Program-made: the position numbers and the translations under genes
Notes under the pieces: model-generated
What the model was told of the DNA's origin: nothing
Seen by the model: only the letters and a program-made list of their open reading frames with translations
Databases searched by the model: none
Shown here: piece after piece, positions 1-5,607 of the stretch
Numbering within the stretch: position 1 is the stretch's first letter
Layout of the letters: each line of letters opens with the position of its first letter
Origin: an uncultured Porphyromonadaceae bacterium
Lineage (GTDB): Bacteria; Bacteroidota; Bacteroidia; Bacteroidales; Muribaculaceae
Direction of reading: 5' to 3'
Length of the DNA stretch: 5,607 bases
Assembly (NCBI GenBank): GCA_905212215.1
Contig: CAJMDR010000157.1
Span: 1 to 5,607, forward strand

Positions 1-17
1 AGGCCGCCAACACAGGA

Positions 18-68
18 CAATAAAACAACTTCCGGAAGTTACAAAGAACACAGTAACTTCCGGAAGTT
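18..68 (-). terminator. Intrinsic terminator of the leftward secreted-protein gene
   Basis: Read on the minus strand, 68-53 pairs with 42-27 as a perfect 16-bp stem around a 10-nt loop (52-43), followed by GTTTTATT, a short U-rich tail. It begins 27 bases past the stop codon at 96-98, the expected place for a rho-independent terminator. Oddly, each arm contains the 14-bp perfect palindrome AACTTCCGGAAGTT (27-40 and 55-68), so the arms are also direct repeats of each other and each could fold on itself. On the plus strand the hairpin is followed only by CTTTAGTTAG, so termination in that direction would be weaker. A pair of protein-binding palindromes is the alternative reading. Confidence 0.8.
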
Positions 69-95
69 CTTTAGTTAGTTATCTGATGTTTGGGG

Positions 96-2198
96 TTATT
101 TCACTAGAATCTTGGATACTTTCGAGCCTTGACGCACGATAGTAAGTGCTCCCTTGGCCGGAGCCGAAATACGTATGCCTTGCAGGTTGTAATACTCAAC
201 CGGAGCATTGGCATCCACGTCATCGGCGTCTGTGGAATGTACGCCGTTGATGTCTGATACGAAGAATGCCGGAGAGATGGTCTGTGTCTGTACACTTCCT
301 TGAACCGACTTCACTGTTATGCGCATGTCAAACCAGCCGTCTGAACTCGGTGTCTGTATTCCCGAAAGGTCGACTTCGTAACGCTGCCCGAAGCCTGTCA
401 CGTAGAACTCGCCGTCCTGAGCTACGGCTGTGGCCTCTGTGAATTGGCCGCTTCCTCTGGGAGCATATTCCACCTTGACGCTTTCCGGAGCAGCATAGGC
501 AAGATAATTGAAATTGGTGCCTTTTGCCTGACTGATGGAGGCTGCATAAAGCGATGCACACGGTTTGTCGGATAGCGATGCAAAACGGTCGGTGACGCTT
601 TCATCACCGCTGATGCCTTTATGGAACTGAAGCGCCGTCGCCGACGGAATGACACCGCCATAGGTGGCTGGGTCGTACTCCAGAGTGCCCGAGGTAACGC
701 CCTCTACTTTACCGTCTATCAACACGTTGTCGGTTGAGAAAGCTATCTTGTACTTGCCTGTAGCATCCCATTTGATTTTTGACGGGAAGTTTTTGCGTAC
801 GTCCGACACCAGACTGTCGCCTATCCACACCGACACTGAGTTGGTGTTGCCGAATTTTGTCTCTCCATCGGGCTTGAGGGTTGACGCCAGATCCCACGAG
901 TCAATGTTCATTGCCTCGCCGTTACGTCCCATGTAGTTGAACTGTACCTGATTGTTGAGAGGAGCCGTCATGAGCATCGGAGCACAGTTGCCCAATACGT
1001 CCTTAGATGGCTTGCCACCAAAAGGCGGACAGTAGTCGCGGAAAGTGCGGTCGGTGGCAGTTCCGATACTCATAAGCTCGAAACCGAAGTTCACACCTAA
1101 CTGTACCGGTTCCGTTTCGCCGCGTTTCAGCGGCAATCCTACTATTGCCGAGGAGTTGCCCGAAATGGCTTCACCCACCGGGAGCGCGAACCAGGAATAT
1201 GGACCGTCGTAGTCCTCGGGGACCCAGAACCCGACTTTGCCGGTGTCGAATTGGTCACCATACATGCCGAATCCGGTGAGGGAGAGTAACACTCCGTTTG
1301 ACGCTGTGCCTACATAAGCGCTACGGTAGTAATTGAACTTACCCTCGTCTTCCATTATTTTGCGGTATTTGTTGTTCATGGGAGTGGGTGTGAATTTCAC
1401 GGAGGCTGTTTGCCATCCTGTTGCCGTAGTTCCAACAACTTTCTTCTTTGTATCTACTTTGTAGATCATGTTCAACATACCCTCGGTAGTGCCCATAAAG
1501 GCAAGTTCCGTTATGTCGAAAGGATTGTTGCGAAGGTTGGTGCGAAGGTGCCTGTGGAAGTCGCTCAGTCCTGTGGTGGCGTTGCTGAAAGCTACCTTAC
1601 CTTCGTACAGTAATCTCAGTTCTATGCGTCCGATTGCGCTGTTGGCTTCATCGCCTTCGTTTCTTGGAAGGCGCATCTCCTGACCCGAAGGCATCAGAAG
1701 CACACGTTCTGTGGAATCTGTGGCCTCTGCTGTGTTGAACTTGAGAGTATTGTCGGCATCGAACACCACGTTCTCTTTCACTAACAGAACATCATAGTTG
1801 TAGTTGGGACCCGACACATACGCGAAAGTCAGGTATGTGCCTGCGGGCATGTTGAACGAAAGTTTCCCTCTTCGCGGCGCGGCGCCATAGAACATGGTTT
1901 GTCCATTGACCTTTCCAAAAGCTCCGACAAACCTAAGCTGCTCATCTTTGGCTATAGTCACCTCAGGTTTGCACGTTATAGCTTCTGCACGGCTCGGCGC
2001 CAGGTTTGCCGGAACCCAGGCGTTGGGTTCTTCGAAAGAAAACGACGGAAGGAGTATACCTGCCGCCTTGGCAGAAGGTATTGTAACCCCGGGGTCGTGA
2101 TGTTCGGCAGATGCATGGAATAGCATCGCGAAGGAGGCGGTGGCGGTCAGCAGGAGGCGCCGGCACAGTCTGGAAGAATGTTTTGTAGATTTCCTCAT
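96..2198 (-). CDS. Secreted beta-rich protein with C-terminal sorting-like module, function unknown
   Basis: 700 residues, complete, with ATG at 2198-2196 and TAA at 98-96. The N-terminus has a long basic n-region (residues 1-14), a hydrophobic core (15-28) and a likely signal peptidase I site ASA|E after residue 31. There is no lipobox, so it should be exported but not lipidated. The body is rich in beta-type and aromatic/glycine stretches, and I recognise no catalytic motif. C390 and C405 could form a disulfide. Residues about 515-648 resemble the Ig/FN3-like module that precedes the tail in many Bacteroidales surface proteins, including subtilisin-like ones (note VTDRFAS at 535-541 and QTISPAFFV at 639-647). 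After an acidic linker (649-666), residues 667-700 form a terminal module with YYNLQGIRI and IVRQGSKVSKILVK, the style of a type IX secretion (T9SS) type A-like sorting domain. This start is chosen because it gives an intact signal peptide and lies just downstream of a good promoter. It is transcribed divergently from the regulator gene. Export is well supported; surface anchoring is inferred and the biochemical role is unknown. Confidence 0.93.
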   Translation of the reverse strand: MRKSTKHSSRLCRRLLLTATASFAMLFHASAEHHDPGVTIPSAKAAGILLPSFSFEEPNAWVPANLAPSRAEAITCKPEVTIAKDEQLRFVGAFGKVNGQTMFYGAAPRRGKLSFNMPAGTYLTFAYVSGPNYNYDVLLVKENVVFDADNTLKFNTAEATDSTERVLLMPSGQEMRLPRNEGDEANSAIGRIELRLLYEGKVAFSNATTGLSDFHRHLRTNLRNNPFDITELAFMGTTEGMLNMIYKVDTKKKVVGTTATGWQTASVKFTPTPMNNKYRKIMEDEGKFNYYRSAYVGTASNGVLLSLTGFGMYGDQFDTGKVGFWVPEDYDGPYSWFALPVGEAISGNSSAIVGLPLKRGETEPVQLGVNFGFELMSIGTATDRTFRDYCPPFGGKPSKDVLGNCAPMLMTAPLNNQVQFNYMGRNGEAMNIDSWDLASTLKPDGETKFGNTNSVSVWIGDSLVSDVRKNFPSKIKWDATGKYKIAFSTDNVLIDGKVEGVTSGTLEYDPATYGGVIPSATALQFHKGISGDESVTDRFASLSDKPCASLYAASISQAKGTNFNYLAYAAPESVKVEYAPRGSGQFTEATAVAQDGEFYVTGFGQRYEVDLSGIQTPSSDGWFDMRITVKSVQGSVQTQTISPAFFVSDINGVHSTDADDVDANAPVEYYNLQGIRISAPAKGALTIVRQGSKVSKILVK

Positions 2199-2222
2199 AA
2201 TCTATTGCGTTTGTCTATGCCG

Positions 2223-2253
2223 CAAAATTAGAAGCTGGTTTTGTGATGTCAAC
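2223..2253 (-). promoter_or_regulatory. Bacteroidetes-type promoter of the leftward gene
   Basis: On the minus strand, GTTG (2253-2250) is followed after 19 nt by TAATTTTG (2230-2223). The latter is an exact match to the Bacteroidetes -7 consensus TAnnTTTG, and the former matches three of four bases of the -33 box TTTG. Transcription would start near 2217, leaving a leader of about 18 nt. The leader has no Shine-Dalgarno sequence, which is usual in this phylum. Confidence 0.75.
2231..2244 (+). promoter_or_regulatory. Promoter-abutting motif, copy 1 (candidate operator)
   Basis: GAAGCTGGTTTTGT lies directly against the upstream edge of the -7 box of the leftward gene, inside its -33/-7 spacer. 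A near-identical copy lacking one G lies at 2423-2435, against the -7 box of the rightward gene. Both copies read the same way on the plus strand, so they are in opposite orientation relative to their own promoters. A shared regulator site is an inference. Confidence 0.35.
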
Positions 2254-2287
2254 ACCCTGAAAGGACATAAAAGTACTATATGACCGC

Positions 2288-2316
2288 AATACAGTATACT
2301 TTAAAAATACTGTATT
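2288..2316. repeat. Perfect 10-bp inverted repeat in the divergent promoter region
   Basis: AATACAGTAT (2288-2297) and ATACTGTATT (2307-2316) are exact reverse complements separated by 9 nt. The element lies upstream of both predicted promoters and outside both predicted transcripts, so an operator for a dimeric DNA-binding protein fits better than a terminator. Plus-strand sequence after it (TATTTAACTAAT) is AT-rich, but no upstream rightward gene needs termination here. The AT-richness of the region raises the chance of coincidence. Confidence 0.55.
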
Positions 2317-2334
2317 TATTTAACTAATTGATAA

Positions 2335-2389
2335 TCAGATATATACGGTGGCTGAAAATATAACTTTATCAAGCCTGCAGTATATCTGA
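2335..2389. repeat. 9-bp inverted repeat with 37-nt spacer
   Basis: TCAGATATA (2335-2343) is the exact reverse complement of TATATCTGA (2381-2389). The arms are widely spaced in AT-rich DNA, so this may be chance. If real, it would suit two separated half-sites and possible looping upstream of the regulator promoter. Its right arm overlaps the left arm of the next inverted repeat. Confidence 0.3.
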
Positions 2390-2420
2390 GCAAAATATTT
2401 AGTCTGAAATATTTCGCTGA
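2387..2420. repeat. 14-bp imperfect inverted repeat overlapping the regulator's -33 region (candidate operator)
   Basis: Left arm TGAGCAAAATATTT (2387-2400) and right arm AAATATTTCGCTGA (2407-2420) match as reverse complements at 12 of 14 positions, with a 6-nt spacer AGTCTG. The right arm covers the predicted -33 box of the rightward promoter, so a protein bound here could block RNA polymerase or contact it. The core AAATATTT is also a direct repeat with a 14-nt period. Confidence 0.5.
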
Positions 2421-2443
2421 TTGAAGCTGTTTTGTTAACTTTG
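2412..2443 (+). promoter_or_regulatory. Bacteroidetes-type promoter of the regulator gene
   Basis: TAACTTTG (2436-2443) matches the -7 consensus TAnnTTTG exactly. The -33 box is weaker: TTCG at 2413-2416 (19-nt spacer) or TTTC at 2412-2415 (20-nt spacer), each three of four to TTTG. The predicted start near 2449 leaves a leader of only about 14 nt and no Shine-Dalgarno sequence. A weak -33 box overlapped by an inverted repeat suggests dependence on a regulator (inference). Confidence 0.7.
2423..2435 (+). promoter_or_regulatory. Promoter-abutting motif, copy 2 (candidate operator)
   Basis: GAAGCTGTTTTGT ends at the base before the -7 box TAACTTTG of the regulator gene. It differs from the copy at 2231-2244 only by one missing G. 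Placement directly beside the -7 box in both divergent promoters is what makes the pair notable. Confidence 0.35.
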
Positions 2444-2462
2444 GGGCATAATTGATTCAGTT

Positions 2463-4115
2463 ATGAAATATAAGATTCATCCGAGGTGTATAACCTCATT
2501 GCTTCTGTTGATGGCGTTTTTCCTTCACGCCGACAATAGTATAATGCGCCATTATTTCAGCAGGACGGCAGGAGATGCAAGCCTTCCTTACAGAGAACGT
2601 TTAGATGCCTGCGATAGTCTTGTGAGAATGGCCCGTAATCCGGCGGAGCGGCGTTCAATGCTGATGAGGAAAGGAAGGTTGCTATACAATCTGGGATTGC
2701 TGCATCAGGCTGATGGAATTTATGAGAGTCTGATGAAAGAAGGTGAGTTTAGTTCTGTGTCGGAGCAATGTGCTGTGCTTTTAGGCATAGTAAAAACCGG
2801 CATCTTCCAAAGTAACTATCACAAGAGTCTGGAAGGGGCGAAGAGACTTGAGGATTTACGCAAACCTGATTCGCTACGTTATTACGATGCCGAAGCTCTA
2901 TATGCTAAGGGCGCTGTGTTAGGCAGGCTGGACCAGATGGACAGTTCTGAAGAGATGGCCCGAAAAGCCCTGGACGCCGTTGAGAAAGATAAAAATAGTT
3001 TCCCACCCGGGAAAGCCGCTGAATTGAAAGCAAAAATCTATATCCTGCAGTCATCGAATTTTATCCGTCTCAAAAAATACAATGAGGCTTTTGCAATGCT
3101 TGACCGTGCCGAAGCGGCGGCGAGGACTCCCGGAATCAACCTCTTGGTAAACTTGAATCGTGCGGTAGTCTACCAGGTTATGGGCAAAAACGACATTGCT
3201 GCCCAGTATTACGAACGTTTGTTAGGGAAAGAGAAGCTGGTACACTACAACACAGGCTTGGCAGCCAGCAACTATCTGACGATGATGGTCAAGGAGGGGC
3301 GTGGCAAAGAGGCTATGGAACTGTATAATCGCAACCGCGATGTGCTTGATCTTCTTCAGGGAACAGAAGGCGAGGCTCGTCTGCACAGGAACATGGTGGA
3401 CCTTTACGCCTCCCTCGGAGATTACAGGAAAGCATACGACGAGCATCTGAACTTTGTAAGAGTGGCCGATTCTATCGGCAATGCGAATTTAAGACTACAG
3501 TTCGAGACAGGCAATCCCAAAGCATTTATGTCCGAGAATCATGATAGTGACGATATTTGGCAGAAGGTAGCCATTATAGCTATAGGAGTACTTTTCGCCG
3601 GAGCGTTGCTTCTGTTCATTATCAGATTACGCCGTAGGCATACTGCTTCTGCTGACATAATGCCGGATTACCCTACCGAAACCCTGAATCAACAGGATAT
3701 TCAGGCGTTGAACCATGAACTGACATCCATGGCACTCCAATTGGCAAGCGCTACAGAGGCGTTGAAAACCATTCGTGACGACATAGGCGATGATGACACC
3801 GATGCATCAGAAAAGTTAGAGGTTCTGCGTCGCGATTTGCTTGGCGTGAAGTTGCAACGTGATGCCTGGGAAGCATTCGATAAGTATTTCGCTCACATGT
3901 ATCCCGGTTATGTTGCGGCATTGTGCAAGGCTCATCCATTGCTTACTGCGGGTGAACTGCGGATGTGTGCTTTCATAGCTCTCAACTTATCCACAAAGGA
4001 CATAGCGGCATTGACCAACCGCTCCACACGTACCGTAGAGGCCACAAAATACCGACTTAACAAGAAGCTCAATCCACAGGAATCCCTCGTTACTTACCTC
4101 CATCGCTTTTTGTAA
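2463..4115 (+). CDS. Membrane-tethered TPR / LuxR-like HTH transcriptional regulator
   Basis: 550 residues, complete. Residues 1-23 look like a signal peptide (KYK n-region, LLLLMAFFLHA core, possible cut after A23). Residues about 40-340 are helical with TPR-like pairs, for example RLLYNLGLLHQADGIYESL (72-90), NFIRLKKYNEAFAMLDRAE (199-217), VYQVMGKNDIAAQYYERLL (236-254) and LYASLGDYRKAYDEHLNFV (314-332). One membrane segment spans about 368-387 and is followed by the basic stretch RLRRRH, placing what follows in the cytoplasm. Residues about 405-465 are predicted coiled coil by eye. Residues about 468-550 are the DNA-binding region: HPLLTAGELRMCAFIALNLS leads into STKDIAALTNRSTRTVEATKYRLNKKL, the GerE/LuxR-like helix-turn-helix typical of Bacteroidetes TPR regulators. 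No receiver or kinase domain is present, so signalling is not by standard phosphotransfer. The inferred role is a one-protein sensor: periplasmic TPR domain outside, DNA-binding domain inside. The ligand and targets are unknown; autoregulation and control of neighbours are inferred from the promoter repeats. It is monocistronic, with its own promoter and terminator. Confidence 0.95.
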   Translation: MKYKIHPRCITSLLLLMAFFLHADNSIMRHYFSRTAGDASLPYRERLDACDSLVRMARNPAERRSMLMRKGRLLYNLGLLHQADGIYESLMKEGEFSSVSEQCAVLLGIVKTGIFQSNYHKSLEGAKRLEDLRKPDSLRYYDAEALYAKGAVLGRLDQMDSSEEMARKALDAVEKDKNSFPPGKAAELKAKIYILQSSNFIRLKKYNEAFAMLDRAEAAARTPGINLLVNLNRAVVYQVMGKNDIAAQYYERLLGKEKLVHYNTGLAASNYLTMMVKEGRGKEAMELYNRNRDVLDLLQGTEGEARLHRNMVDLYASLGDYRKAYDEHLNFVRVADSIGNANLRLQFETGNPKAFMSENHDSDDIWQKVAIIAIGVLFAGALLLFIIRLRRRHTASADIMPDYPTETLNQQDIQALNHELTSMALQLASATEALKTIRDDIGDDDTDASEKLEVLRRDLLGVKLQRDAWEAFDKYFAHMYPGYVAALCKAHPLLTAGELRMCAFIALNLSTKDIAALTNRSTRTVEATKYRLNKKLNPQESLVTYLHRFL

Positions 4116-4137
4116 TATCCGGATTTGTCCTGTAATC

Positions 4138-4172
4138 GGGAGAGACTGCAAAATCGCAGTTTCTCTTTTGTT
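4138..4172 (+). terminator. Intrinsic terminator of the regulator gene
   Basis: Bases 4138-4149 pair with 4156-4167 in a 12-bp stem containing three G-U pairs. The solid core is CTGC/GCAG closed by a 6-nt AAAATC loop. The 3' arm runs into TTTT (4166-4169) and then GTTTG. It starts 22 bases after the stop codon (4113-4115). The minus-strand side has no U-run, so it acts in the plus direction and separates the regulator from the next gene. Confidence 0.85.
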
Positions 4173-4210
4173 TGTGCTGATTCTTGAATCTGTGCATTAG
4201 TTTGGTAGAT

Positions 4211-4281
4211 TATTAGTGCCTTAATGTTAAATTATGTCCGGGTTCATGAATCTGTACTTGCTGGATTGCCAGGCACTATTA
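4211..4281. repeat. 11-bp inverted repeat with 49-nt spacer, right arm touching the -7 box
   Basis: TATTAGTGCCT (4211-4221) and AGGCACTATTA (4271-4281) match as reverse complements at 10 of 11 positions. The right arm lies in the -33/-7 spacer and enters the -7 box of the downstream gene. Both arms precede the predicted transcription start, so an RNA hairpin in that transcript is unlikely. Paired operator half-sites are possible, as is chance. Confidence 0.4.
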
Positions 4282-4287
4282 GCTTTG
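4257..4287 (+). promoter_or_regulatory. Bacteroidetes-type promoter of the third gene
   Basis: CTTG (4257-4260), a 19-nt spacer, then TAGCTTTG (4280-4287), an exact TAnnTTTG match. Spacing is identical to the promoter at 2223-2253. Start near 4293, giving a leader of about 28 nt that is AT-rich (AAAACCTTTTATT) and lacks a Shine-Dalgarno sequence. Confidence 0.7.
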
Positions 4288-4321
4288 CGATTGAAAATAT
4301 CATCTGTTAAAACCTTTTATT

Positions 4322-5607
4322 ATGAAGAAAAGACATCTACTGACAATGCTTATGTCAGGGGCCTTGCTGACGATAGCCACGGTGCCGTCGCTCACTGCCA
4401 GAGTGCAGGAAGGAGCCGGCAACCGCTATGGCTCGCCGTTGCAGACTTCCGGCAAGACACAAAGTTCTTCCCTTGGAGGAATGACCCGGCTATCCTTGCC
4501 TGCCGGGAATGAGGAGAAATCGGTGAGTCCGGTACACAACGGATTCAGCGTTCCTGTCTCCAGAACGTTCATGCGGGAAACAGCCGGCTTCCCCGTCATC
4601 TACGGCAACATAATCTTCTCCGAAAAGTCCGAAAACAAGGGCTTCTCCATAATTGGAGCAGACGGCTCCTTTACCCCGGTCAATCCGGAGCCTTATGTTG
4701 GTTTCACGGCAGTTGTTCTGGACAATGTCTATTACAGCTTTGTTCAGACAGAGATAAACGGCGAGACGAAGAATGTCATGCATCGTTTCAGCGTGAAGGA
4801 TGGCTTCGCCTATCTCGGCAGCAAAGTGATGCCCGACGGCAGCCGTCCTGAAGTGGCCGCAACAGACGGCCAGACAGTATATGGCTGTTTCATAGGCAGC
4901 AACGATGCCTTCTACATGGGCACTCTGAACCTGACAACGGGTTCCGTGACACGTATAGGTGACACTTTTCAGTGGCAGAGCGCCGCAATAGGTAATGACG
5001 GCACTCTCTATGTGATAGACTATCAGGGCAAACTCTACAAAGTGGACAAGACCAATGCCAATGCCACCCTCATTGGCACTACCGGAGCTTTGCCGAAGTA
5101 CTATACCGGAGCTGCATACGACCGCCGTTCCGGCAAAATCTACTGGACGGTATGTCCCGAAGATGAATCCGGTCGCCTCTACGAAATCAACACAGCCACC
5201 GGAGTGGCCACACAGCTTGCCAAGTTCCGCTACAACGAGCAGATAACAGGTCTGTATATTCCGTACTACGCCGATGCTGTACCTGCAGCACCGCAGGAAA
5301 TGACTACGGAATTTGTGGGCAGCAACCTTACCGGTAAGGTTAACCTTACAGTTTCCGACAAGAACTACAATGGAGCTGCTATCTCCTTCCCCATTTCGTG
5401 CACCGTCACTGCCGGTGATGCCGCCACCACAGAAGGCCAGACGATTACCAAGACCGTACAGGTCACCAAGGCCGGCACTCTTTCAGTGCCGATGCCAGTA
5501 ACCCATGACGGTTTGTGGCGTTTTACCGCCTGGTTGCACAACACCGCAGGAGAAAGCCCCGCAGCCACAACCAAAGTGTCGGTAGGCAACGACCAGCCTG
5601 TGGCTCC
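4322..5607 (+). CDS. Secreted propeller-like / fibronectin type III protein, 3' end outside the window
   Basis: Partial: 428 complete codons are open from ATG 4322 to the window edge with no stop. The start is supported by a signal peptide at once downstream (MKKRH n-region, LLTMLMSGALLTIAT core, probable cut SLTA|R after residue 26) and by the promoter at 4257-4287. Residues about 90-318 show a roughly 40-residue periodicity like beta-propeller blades. Examples are GTLNLTTGSVTRIGD (200-214), LYKVDKTNANATLIGTTG (238-255) and LYEINTATGVATQLAKF (286-302), each preceded by a strand such as GNDGTLYVID or RSGKIYWTV. Residues about 320-422 form a fibronectin type III-like domain opening with VPAAPQEMTTEF and ending TAWLHNTAGESPA..TKVSVGND. 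The last residues, GNDQPVA(P), look like the start of another such module. Relatives in Bacteroidales are usually long multi-domain surface or secreted proteins ending in a sorting domain, which cannot be checked here. No catalytic motif is seen. Adhesion or glycan/protein binding is possible but unproven. Confidence 0.92.
   Translation, partial: MKKRHLLTMLMSGALLTIATVPSLTARVQEGAGNRYGSPLQTSGKTQSSSLGGMTRLSLPAGNEEKSVSPVHNGFSVPVSRTFMRETAGFPVIYGNIIFSEKSENKGFSIIGADGSFTPVNPEPYVGFTAVVLDNVYYSFVQTEINGETKNVMHRFSVKDGFAYLGSKVMPDGSRPEVAATDGQTVYGCFIGSNDAFYMGTLNLTTGSVTRIGDTFQWQSAAIGNDGTLYVIDYQGKLYKVDKTNANATLIGTTGALPKYYTGAAYDRRSGKIYWTVCPEDESGRLYEINTATGVATQLAKFRYNEQITGLYIPYYADAVPAAPQEMTTEFVGSNLTGKVNLTVSDKNYNGAAISFPISCTVTAGDAATTEGQTITKTVQVTKAGTLSVPMPVTHDGLWRFTAWLHNTAGESPAATTKVSVGNDQPVA

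Noticed and set aside
1..95. Possible end of another gene at the left edge
   Set aside because: No reading frame of useful length or recognisable C-terminus is visible; apart from the terminator hairpin, nothing is supported.
664..936. 90-codon plus-strand open frame within the leftward gene
   Set aside because: It is antisense to a well-supported secreted protein and has no signal, motif or promoter of its own.
2288..2320. Inverted repeat followed by T-rich bases considered as a terminator
   Set aside because: Both flanking genes are transcribed away from it, so no transcript needs to end there, and the stem is nearly all A-T with only two G-C pairs per arm.
3222..3446. 74-codon minus-strand open frame within the regulator gene
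   Set aside because: It is a shadow of the TPR region; no promoter or homologous features were seen.
3600..4115. Possibility that the regulator is a hybrid two-component protein
   Set aside because: After the membrane segment there is only coiled coil and HTH, without histidine kinase H/N/G boxes or a receiver aspartate region.
4257..4274. CTGG-ATTG-CCAG mini-palindrome in the third promoter
   Set aside because: The stem is only 4 bp and is expected by chance.
4234..4512. 92-codon plus-strand open frame starting ATGTCCGGG
   Set aside because: It starts before the promoter of the third gene and overlaps that gene in another frame. The competing frame has a signal peptide, a continuous 428-codon reading frame and recognisable domains.
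4490..4783. 97-codon minus-strand open frame
   Set aside because: It is antisense inside the third gene, with no promoter, no recognisable motif and composition consistent with a shadow frame.

Overview
The window looks like a chromosomal segment of a gut-type Bacteroidales bacterium, with Muribaculaceae the best guess and Prevotella or Bacteroides relatives possible. Four things support this. All three genes have an exact match to the Bacteroidetes -7 promoter box (TAnnTTTG). None has a clear Shine-Dalgarno sequence. The first protein ends in a C-terminal sorting-type module of the kind common in this order. The second protein has the TPR / membrane segment / LuxR-like HTH architecture characteristic of Bacteroidetes. 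The family-level placement is inferred from protein style and is not proven here.

Layout, left to right. Positions 1-95 hold no gene but contain a strong hairpin terminator (16-bp arms) serving the leftward gene. Positions 96-2198 (minus strand) encode a 700-residue secreted, beta-rich protein of unknown function with a signal peptide and a C-terminal sorting-like module. Positions 2199-2462 are a 264-bp divergent promoter region. It holds one promoter for each flanking gene, three inverted repeats, and a 13/14-nt motif that abuts the -7 box of both promoters. Positions 2463-4115 (plus strand) encode a 550-residue membrane-tethered regulator: signal peptide, TPR-like helices, one membrane segment, coiled coil, LuxR-like HTH. 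An intrinsic terminator follows at 4138-4172. The 206-bp gap 4116-4321 also holds a third promoter and a long-spaced inverted repeat. Positions 4322-5607 (plus strand) are the 5' part of a third gene that runs off the window: a secreted protein with a propeller-like repeat region followed by a fibronectin type III-like domain.

Working model (inference): the tethered regulator senses something in the periplasm or envelope through its TPR region and controls its own transcription and perhaps one or both flanking secreted proteins. Each gene has its own promoter, and the regulator gene is closed by a terminator, so this is a divergent three-unit locus and not an operon. No mobile element, CRISPR array, tRNA or rRNA was seen.
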